A stretch of DNA of 15,383 nt from Methanobacteriota archaeon (lineage in GTDB: Archaea > Thermoplasmatota > Poseidoniia > Poseidoniales > Poseidoniaceae). A model generated the notes under the pieces. It saw only the letters and a program-made list of their open reading frames with translations, did no database searches and was not told the origin of the DNA. Positions within the stretch are counted from its first letter, which is position 1, and each line of letters begins with the position of its first letter. Below are positions 6,160 through 12,384 of this stretch, one piece after another. A program made the position numbers and the translations under genes. The stretch spans positions 1-15,383 of the forward strand of contig PCBQ01000039.1 of assembly GCA_002731395.1 (NCBI GenBank), given 5' to 3'.

Positions 6160-7392
6160 ATGACCGTTGAGTTGTTCACGTCTGAATCGGTGACCTCAGG
6201 TCACCCTGACAAGCTCTGCGACGCCATTTCTGACACCATCGTCGATGCCTGTTTGGCGGTTGACCCGCATGCCCGCGTTGCGGTAGAGACCTTGGTCAAA
6301 GGTGCGCCCGAGAGGAGCATCATCGTGCTCGCTGGTGAGGTTTCGCTCAGCGGCGAGGCACCGGATTACGAAGCGCTCGCTCGCTCGGCCGCCAAAGCCA
6401 TCGGTTACACCGATCATGCGATTGGGATGGACGCGACCAATCCGGATTTGACGGACGTGCACGTGCACATCACCACACAAGCCGCAAACATCGCACAGGG
6501 CGTTAACGACCTCGGAGCCGATCAGGGCGCCGGCGACCAGGGCCTCATGTTCGGCTATGCATGCGATGAAACCGAGGCCTACAGCGAGCTCAGGGGGCGA
6601 TATTTCCCGCTCGCTGCCGCGCTTTCGCAGCGCCTGACCCGACGCCTCACAGCGGTCCGTGAGGACAACATCCTCCCATGGGCGCGCCCTGATGGTAAGT
6701 CTCAGGTGACGGTACGCTACGAAGACGGTTCAGCGCCTGTGGTGGACACGGTTGTGATCGCCATCCAGCACGATGACGCCCTCATCGAGGTGCACGGCAG
6801 TGAGGAGGCAGAGCGCGCTTTCGTTGAGCGCGAGGTGCGCGAGAAGGTGGTCGAGCAAGCCATCCCAGCCGCTTTGCTCCCCGAGCACTACCGACTGGTG
6901 GTCAACGGGACAGGTCGGTTCGCGGACCCAGGTGGACCTCACGCGGACGCAGGCCTGACCGGTCGCAAAATCATCGTCGACACCTACGGCGGCATGGGCC
7001 GACATGGCGGAGGAGCTTTCTCTGGTAAGGACCCCTCAAAGGTCGACCGGTCGGCGGCATATGCGGCCCGTTGGGCGGCTAAGCACGTGGTTGCAGCCGG
7101 CCTTGCCAAGAAATGCGAGATTCAGTTGGCCTACGTCATCGGAGTCGCTGAACCGGTGAGCCTGCGCGCAGAATCCTTTGGGACGGCATCAATGGACGAC
7201 AGGGCCCTGTCTGACCTCATCCGTGAGGTCTTTGACTTCCGACCTGCTTTGATTGCATCTCGCCTGGATCTGCTCAAACCCATTTACGCTCCAACGGCTG
7301 CAGGCGGCCACTTTGGTCGCGATGCCGGAGCTGATGGCACCTTCCCATGGGAGGCTCTAGACCAAGGCATTCTGGACGCGCTCCGCTCTTGA
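6160..7392 (+). CDS. metK: S-adenosylmethionine synthetase (methionine adenosyltransferase), bacterial-type
   Basis: This 410-residue enzyme makes S-adenosylmethionine from methionine and ATP. The N-terminal SESVTSGHPDKLCDAISD (8-25) carries the ATP/metal-binding GHPDK. The signature GAGDQGLMFGYACDET lies at 123-138, and the P-loop-like GGGAFSGKDPSKVDRS at 283-298 has the catalytic Lys residues. The C-terminal domain contains AYVIGVAEPVS (324-334). These are hallmarks of the bacterial/eukaryotic MetK class, not of the divergent archaeal MAT found in most archaea, so an ancient transfer is likely. It is slightly longer than E. coli MetK (384 residues). The in-frame upstream ATG at 6040 is rejected because similarity begins exactly at MTVELFTSES and a TATA-like element sits 27 bases upstream. 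The gene is divergent from aspS. A 74-base gap separates it from the next gene, whose product has no evident relation to it. Confidence 0.95.
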   Translation: MTVELFTSESVTSGHPDKLCDAISDTIVDACLAVDPHARVAVETLVKGAPERSIIVLAGEVSLSGEAPDYEALARSAAKAIGYTDHAIGMDATNPDLTDVHVHITTQAANIAQGVNDLGADQGAGDQGLMFGYACDETEAYSELRGRYFPLAAALSQRLTRRLTAVREDNILPWARPDGKSQVTVRYEDGSAPVVDTVVIAIQHDDALIEVHGSEEAERAFVEREVREKVVEQAIPAALLPEHYRLVVNGTGRFADPGGPHADAGLTGRKIIVDTYGGMGRHGGGAFSGKDPSKVDRSAAYAARWAAKHVVAAGLAKKCEIQLAYVIGVAEPVSLRAESFGTASMDDRALSDLIREVFDFRPALIASRLDLLKPIYAPTAAGGHFGRDAGADGTFPWEALDQGILDALRS

Positions 7393-7466
7393 AGCGAAGC
7401 GCAGGTTCACAGGGCCGAAATTGCGGTGGGCTCAAGAGGCATCGGCGCGAGGCACCCTTGGTCCCC

Positions 7467-10400
7467 ATGACGACAGAACGCCGCTCCGCCGTCGTGCTTG
7501 TGGTTTCGCTCCTGTTGGTCAGCCTCAGTCCAGTCATCGGTTCAGCTGCAGCAGACGATGCCATTCACCTCTCGGTCGACGTTCAGCATGTGGTCCTGAT
7601 GCCTGGGTCCGCAGCCAACGTAACGCTGACCATCACCAACAACGGTTCCTCCATCGACAGTTTTGACGTCGAGGTGGACAATGCCTCTCTTCACTCGTCT
7701 TGGGAGGTCTTGGCGCTCGATGCAAGCGTCACCAACGTCTTCCCGACGTGGTCCAAGAACACCACGATTGTGGTTCGTTTGGACGGCGCCGGTATCCCTG
7801 CTCATGCGGACACGGTCGATATCGTCGTCACCGACGCTGACGGTACTGCCGAAACCCGTTTGACCCTCGCTCTCTCAGTGGCTGATGTCCACGCTCCGCG
7901 CATCGAGGCATCAGGAGCGGGCAACGGCGGCCTCGTGGTCCTCCAGCCAGGGGATACAGTGGACGTGACGGTTCCTGTCCACAACGACGGCAACGTGGTT
8001 GATACCATGCTGCTCGACATCAACGCCAACCCCGATTTGGCGGGCTTCTGGGCCAACTGGTCGTCCACAGGCGGTTCAGAGAACGTCTCCAACAACCAAA
8101 CAACGAACGACACAACCTCACCTTCGTTCGAGGTGCTGATGTATGGCAATTCCTACACGGCTGCCAATGGCCTTGATGGGCTTGTGCAGGACCTTCTGAG
8201 GGAGGTTGGAGACGCCAACGTTTCTGCAAACACCGGTGGTGGCATGACCTTCGAAGGACACCGCGCAAAGGTGAACGCCAGTGGGGATGTTTGGAACACG
8301 TCGCTGAGCAACCAGGCCTGGGACCTTGTGGTGCTTCAAGACCAGTCTCAGATTCCGGGGTTCCCTCGCACGCAGTCGGATTGGACCGACTCCCGAGATG
8401 CAGCCGTTGCGTTGGGTGAGCGGGTGGAAGACGAAAACGCTGACCTCATGCTGATGATGACGTGGGGTCGTCGTTCTGGCGATTCAATGAACACGGCGCG
8501 TTATCCCAACTTCACGGCCATGAACGACCATCTTTTGCAAGGGTACCTTGACTACGCAGACAACGTCACAGCAGCACACCCCACGGCCTCAGTATACGTG
8601 GCTCCCGTGGGTCTGGCGTTCGCCAAGATTCACGACGATATCCTGGCGTCAGGCACCGATCCTGATCAAAGCGGGACCTTGTTCCACGACCTCTACAGCA
8701 GCGACGGATCGCATCCCTCCTTGCACGGTTCCTACCTCGCCGCAGCGACCCTCCATGCCGCCATCCACGGTGGCTCCCCCGTCGGTCTTGCTGTACCAAC
8801 CGGTGTGAACGCCAGCGCAGGTCAGACCTTGCAACTGGCCGCGGCCCACGCGGTGTTCAACGCGACCTCGGCATGGACCTATCCATGGACAGCAAGCGGT
8901 TCCGGCGCGTCAACCTCTGCCGTTGTGGGCGGGGACCTTCTCGCCCTGTTCAGCGATGACGTGCTCGAAAACGTGAGCGCGTTTGGGACACAGACCGCAA
9001 CGCTGCGCCTTGAAGTGGCTCCAAACGCGATGCCTGCAGACGTCGGCCTTGACCTTGTGGTGGCCTCCACCAAAGGCAACATCACCACGAGCAGCACGCT
9101 CGTTGTGCGCATTGAAGCGGTCCCCGACCTCTCCATTGGAAACATCGACTCGTCCGAAGTGTTGCCGTTTGGGCGGGCTTCGACGACCTCCATTGACGCG
9201 GTCAACACCGGAACATCAGCGGCGGATTGGGCGTGGGAACTCGGCGCATCTGGAACAGCGAACTGCGTCTGGGACCTGCTGGATCTGACGACTTCCTTCA
9301 GTGCGCCCGGAGAAACCGTGACGGTGGGCCTTTCGGTTGAAGTGCCTCCCGCATCATCATGGCCGTCTGGCGTGCAAGAAGTCTGTGAGGTTGAGCTCAT
9401 CGCCTCATGGGCCAACGACAGCACGGTGCAAGTCAGCCGCACCATCGGCTTCGTGGTCGATGAGCGCGTGGACACGACCTTCGCTGTACCAACATTGGTC
9501 GAGGTTGACGTCGATGCTGGGACCCCGTGGCAGGCCACCTTCCAAAATGCAGGTTCCCACGCCGTGAGCGTCACGCTGACGTTGATGGGACCCTCACCGC
9601 CGCTACCTGCCTGCGATGGGCGCATGTCGACGTTGATGCAATCCCCCGTGACCCAAACCGTGGATGCAGGAACGACGGGTGTTTGGTCCTTTGAAACCAA
9701 CGTCGACGCAGCTGAACCCTGTGCATTGGCCCTCGAAGCCTCCACAGTTCATGGTGTGGTCACGGAAATCGTTCAACTCACTCCCGCGGACCATGCGGCA
9801 CTCACCGTGCAGGGTCCCAGCGACGCTCGTGTGGTGGTGGAGGCAGGCAGCACCACGGAGGTGAACGTGACCCTCACACGCACGGGAACAGAAGACCTTG
9901 ACGTCTCGCTCAGCACTTCCGGCCTCCCGGGTGGCGTCACCCTCGACGACTTGTCCGGAGCGTCTTCTTTCCAGCTCTCATCTACCGCTCCATCGCTGAC
10001 CCTCACCCTTGCCGTGGTCGCGAGCGCCGAAGCAACGATTGGTGACCACGACGTTACGTTGACCTTCACCGACAGCACCCATGGCTCGTGGTCGCTGGAG
10101 TTGGCGGTGCAAGTCTCCTCACGTCGCGGTGTTGACGTGGTCGCCACCTCAGGAAACGGCCAAGGCGAAGCATCGCCACAAGACATCGACACGCCCCATC
10201 CCGGAGCACCGACGTTGGGGGGCCTCGCTCAGGTGACGACCACCATGACCGTGGTCAACACGGGGGCCAACACGGCGACCTTCGTGTTGAACGCCTATAC
10301 CATGTTTGGCAGCAAGGACCTGACGATCACCCTCGGGGAAGACGTTGTCACCCTCGCCCCGGGCGATAGCACGGTTGTACCGGTGCAGATTGCTTTGGAC

Positions 10401-11507
10401 GGGTCTGCTCAGGATGGAGAAGTGTTTCACGTGATCCTGATGGCCAACTCCTCACTGGACGGCGCGGTGTCTGATTCCGTGGTTCAATCTGTGGTGTACC
10501 GCACACAGCAAGTCACCGTCGTCATGGACGCAGACAACACGAATGTTGAGGCTGGAGGCACGGTCACAGGGACACTCCGTCTTTCCAGCCGCGTTGATGA
10601 CCGGTTGACCCTCTCCGCGTCTGGCGCCACATGTGTGCTGCCCGGCCCGGTCAACCTGAGCGGCTCAAGTGAGCCTCTGGCTTGGTCATGTACCGTCCCC
10701 GAAAGCGCTCCGGCCGGGCTCGTCGCCTTGAACATCAGCGTTCGTAGCGCAATTGGCGCCCTCGGAGCGGATGTTGTGGCCAGCGACGCTGTCGTCCTAA
10801 CGGTTCTGGCGTCTTGGTCTGAGGCAGGCCCCATCGCCGTCGTCCTTGAAGACAACTCGCTGTCGATAGAAACCAGCGGTTCGGCCACGACTGTGGTTCG
10901 AATCACCAACACGGCCAATGCCGTGGCTGAGGGTGAGCTGGAACTTGCAGGATCGAACTTGGCCTATCTCCAAACCACATGGGTGAGGCTCGGTGACGGT
11001 GCCCGAACGAACAGTTTCTCGCTTGAGCCGGGAGCGTCTGCTCGTTTCACGCTTGAAATGGTCCGTTTGACCACCAGTGCGTCAAGCGCAGCGCCTGAGG
11101 TCCTTGCCACCTACACTTTGGCCGGAATTGAGCGGACGGACAGTGGTGGTACAATCGATGTTGACTTACCTGGGCCTGCTTTGCCTCCTTCAGGCCTTGA
11201 TCTCGGGGTGGCCCAATTGAGCAACCAAGATTCCCTGATCGGACTGACCTCGGGTTGGGTCGTTGCGTTGTTGCTCTTTGGCCTGCTTCGAATTCGCCGT
11301 ACCTCGAAAGCACCCGTGGAGGAGGAAATCGACGACGAGCCCGACGAGGAATCCGTCGATCTCGGTCACAATGAAGCGCGCATCGAGGACGGGAATAGGG
11401 TGGCTTGCCCGAGTTGTGATGCGGTGTTGGGCGTGCCTGCGGGTAGCGAGCCTCCGTTTAGGTTCACGTGCCCGACCTGCCAGTCAAGCATCCGTGTCTT
11501 GCCCTAA
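7467..11507 (+). CDS. Giant membrane-anchored surface protein with SGNH-hydrolase-like domain and cytoplasmic zinc ribbon
   Basis: This protein has 1346 residues. A Sec signal peptide spans about 1-28 (ERR, hydrophobic core, GSAAA). Ig-like/CARDB-like beta-sandwiches fill 32-200 and about 500-1250. An SGNH-hydrolase-like domain lies at about 221-467, with GNSYT (227-231, putative nucleophile Ser229), VVLQDQS (288-294), TWGRR (332-336) and DGSHPS (413-418, Asp413/His416). A single transmembrane helix (about 1258-1276) is followed by RIRR, an acidic linker and a zinc ribbon C1314-x2-C1317-x17-C1335-x2-C1338 at the extreme C-terminus. Many N-x-S/T sites and paired cysteines fit an extracellular, glycosylated ectodomain with the ribbon inside the cell. 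The hydrolase target is probably an ester on glycan or polymer; this is inferred. The ATG at 7467 is chosen over 7347 because the signal peptide starts there and 7347 lies inside metK. No clear Shine-Dalgarno or TATA is visible, so read-through from metK is possible. Confidence 0.85.
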   Translation: MTTERRSAVVLVVSLLLVSLSPVIGSAAADDAIHLSVDVQHVVLMPGSAANVTLTITNNGSSIDSFDVEVDNASLHSSWEVLALDASVTNVFPTWSKNTTIVVRLDGAGIPAHADTVDIVVTDADGTAETRLTLALSVADVHAPRIEASGAGNGGLVVLQPGDTVDVTVPVHNDGNVVDTMLLDINANPDLAGFWANWSSTGGSENVSNNQTTNDTTSPSFEVLMYGNSYTAANGLDGLVQDLLREVGDANVSANTGGGMTFEGHRAKVNASGDVWNTSLSNQAWDLVVLQDQSQIPGFPRTQSDWTDSRDAAVALGERVEDENADLMLMMTWGRRSGDSMNTARYPNFTAMNDHLLQGYLDYADNVTAAHPTASVYVAPVGLAFAKIHDDILASGTDPDQSGTLFHDLYSSDGSHPSLHGSYLAAATLHAAIHGGSPVGLAVPTGVNASAGQTLQLAAAHAVFNATSAWTYPWTASGSGASTSAVVGGDLLALFSDDVLENVSAFGTQTATLRLEVAPNAMPADVGLDLVVASTKGNITTSSTLVVRIEAVPDLSIGNIDSSEVLPFGRASTTSIDAVNTGTSAADWAWELGASGTANCVWDLLDLTTSFSAPGETVTVGLSVEVPPASSWPSGVQEVCEVELIASWANDSTVQVSRTIGFVVDERVDTTFAVPTLVEVDVDAGTPWQATFQNAGSHAVSVTLTLMGPSPPLPACDGRMSTLMQSPVTQTVDAGTTGVWSFETNVDAAEPCALALEASTVHGVVTEIVQLTPADHAALTVQGPSDARVVVEAGSTTEVNVTLTRTGTEDLDVSLSTSGLPGGVTLDDLSGASSFQLSSTAPSLTLTLAVVASAEATIGDHDVTLTFTDSTHGSWSLELAVQVSSRRGVDVVATSGNGQGEASPQDIDTPHPGAPTLGGLAQVTTTMTVVNTGANTATFVLNAYTMFGSKDLTITLGEDVVTLAPGDSTVVPVQIALDGSAQDGEVFHVILMANSSLDGAVSDSVVQSVVYRTQQVTVVMDADNTNVEAGGTVTGTLRLSSRVDDRLTLSASGATCVLPGPVNLSGSSEPLAWSCTVPESAPAGLVALNISVRSAIGALGADVVASDAVVLTVLASWSEAGPIAVVLEDNSLSIETSGSATTVVRITNTANAVAEGELELAGSNLAYLQTTWVRLGDGARTNSFSLEPGASARFTLEMVRLTTSASSAAPEVLATYTLAGIERTDSGGTIDVDLPGPALPPSGLDLGVAQLSNQDSLIGLTSGWVVALLLFGLLRIRRTSKAPVEEEIDDEPDEESVDLGHNEARIEDGNRVACPSCDAVLGVPAGSEPPFRFTCPTCQSSIRVLP

Positions 11508-12295
11508 GCGGAACGTCGCTGTGCAATGAGCAAAAATGCCGTGTGTCCGAACGGTCCGTTTGATGGACGAACACCTCCTCGAGAGGCACGGCTCCACGGT
11601 CGTTCCATGATCTCTCCTGCCCAATCCACCGCCAACCCAGCGGCTTCGCATGCGTCCCATGCCCGCTCGAGTTGGCTGGTGACGGGGCAGTAACAGGCCA
11701 TGCGTCCTCCCACACGCAAAAGTGGTGCAAGCGCTGCAACCGACGGCGTGTGGTCGGCCATGTCAAGCACGACAGCGTCGAGGCCATCCGGTGCGATGGT
11801 TTGTACCTCCTCTGCAGAGGCCTCGGCCATCCTGTTGATGTGGGAGTGACGCGGCCCCTCAGGCCAAGCAACGTCTGCCTGGCTCAAGTTGCCCAGTCCG
11901 ACCTCTGCGTGCTCCTCGCGCGGCTCGATGGTGATGTGGTGTCCGGAGGGCCCTAGCGCACGCGTGATGTGCAACGCCAAACCTGCGCTTCCAAGCCCCG
12001 CCTCAAGGACCGTATCGTTGCGGCCGATGCCCAACTTTGCAACCAAAATTCCTGCGTCTTTGTCGCCTATGGTTTGCGCGCGCCTCGTCATGCCGCGACG
12101 TAATTCTGCAAGACCTGCGGGCAGGATTGTTAATTCCTTGCCTGCAAGAACGACGCAGCTTCCAACAGGGTGCTCCTCCATCACTGAAGCGGGGTTAAAG
12201 ACGCCCAGTCCCTTGATTTTGACGTTCTCGTTTACCACGTTCACGGTCCATGTTCGGCCGTCCTGCGCAACCAAAGCCACCACACCATGCGTCAT
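11504..12295 (-). CDS. trmI: tRNA (adenine-N1)-methyltransferase, TrmI family (m1A57/58)
   Basis: This 263-residue SAM-dependent enzyme would methylate N1 of A58 (and A57 in archaea) in the tRNA T-loop. The N-terminal beta domain (1-65) has the family's LPAGLAELRRGMTRRAQ..DKDAG passage (58-82). The Rossmann methyltransferase domain follows, with motif I VLEAGLGSAG (96-105), the acidic ribose-binding end of strand 2 in ITIEP (121-125), LDAVVLDMADH (172-182) where TrmI has the DLPDP-like active-site motif, LLRVGGRMACYCP (192-204), and the C-terminal GHTAFLLIA (250-258). I start at ATG 12295, where similarity begins; an upstream in-frame ATG at 12379 adds 28 unconserved residues. No close Shine-Dalgarno is visible. 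The stop (TAG) overlaps the TAA of the convergent surface-protein gene. The thioredoxin-like giant is divergently transcribed from the other side. Confidence 0.9.
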   Translation of the reverse strand: MTHGVVALVAQDGRTWTVNVVNENVKIKGLGVFNPASVMEEHPVGSCVVLAGKELTILPAGLAELRRGMTRRAQTIGDKDAGILVAKLGIGRNDTVLEAGLGSAGLALHITRALGPSGHHITIEPREEHAEVGLGNLSQADVAWPEGPRHSHINRMAEASAEEVQTIAPDGLDAVVLDMADHTPSVAALAPLLRVGGRMACYCPVTSQLERAWDACEAAGLAVDWAGEIMERPWSRASRGGVRPSNGPFGHTAFLLIAQRRSA

Positions 12296-12354
12296 GGCTG
12301 TGCTTTCGCAGGTTCTGATTTGACCTCTTCGGAACTGGGACACCACGCGCAATG

Positions 12355-12362
12355 TTTGATAA
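12355..12362 (+). promoter_or_regulatory. TATA-like element of the thioredoxin-like giant gene
   Basis: TTTGATAA is centred about 27 bases upstream of the ATG at 12385, again giving a leaderless transcript. It supports this ATG over the in-frame ATG at 12352, which overlaps the element. Reverse-read (TTATCAAA), it is about 63 bases before the trmI start and may serve both genes. A second AT-rich stretch at 12379-12388 (CATAAATTTT on the minus strand) is an alternative TATA for trmI. Confidence 0.45.
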
Positions 12363-12384
12363 GTCTCACAGTCGTCCAAAATTT

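Noticed and set aside
6063..6179. N-terminal extension of aspS from the ATG at 6179
   Set aside because: The extra 39 residues are Arg/Gly-rich and unlike AspRS, they overlap the metK start, and a good Shine-Dalgarno precedes the internal ATG at 6062.
12296..12384. Possible small RNA or tRNA in the trmI/thioredoxin spacer
   Set aside because: I found no cloverleaf, CCA end or stable hairpin; the spacer is explained by promoter elements for the two divergent genes.
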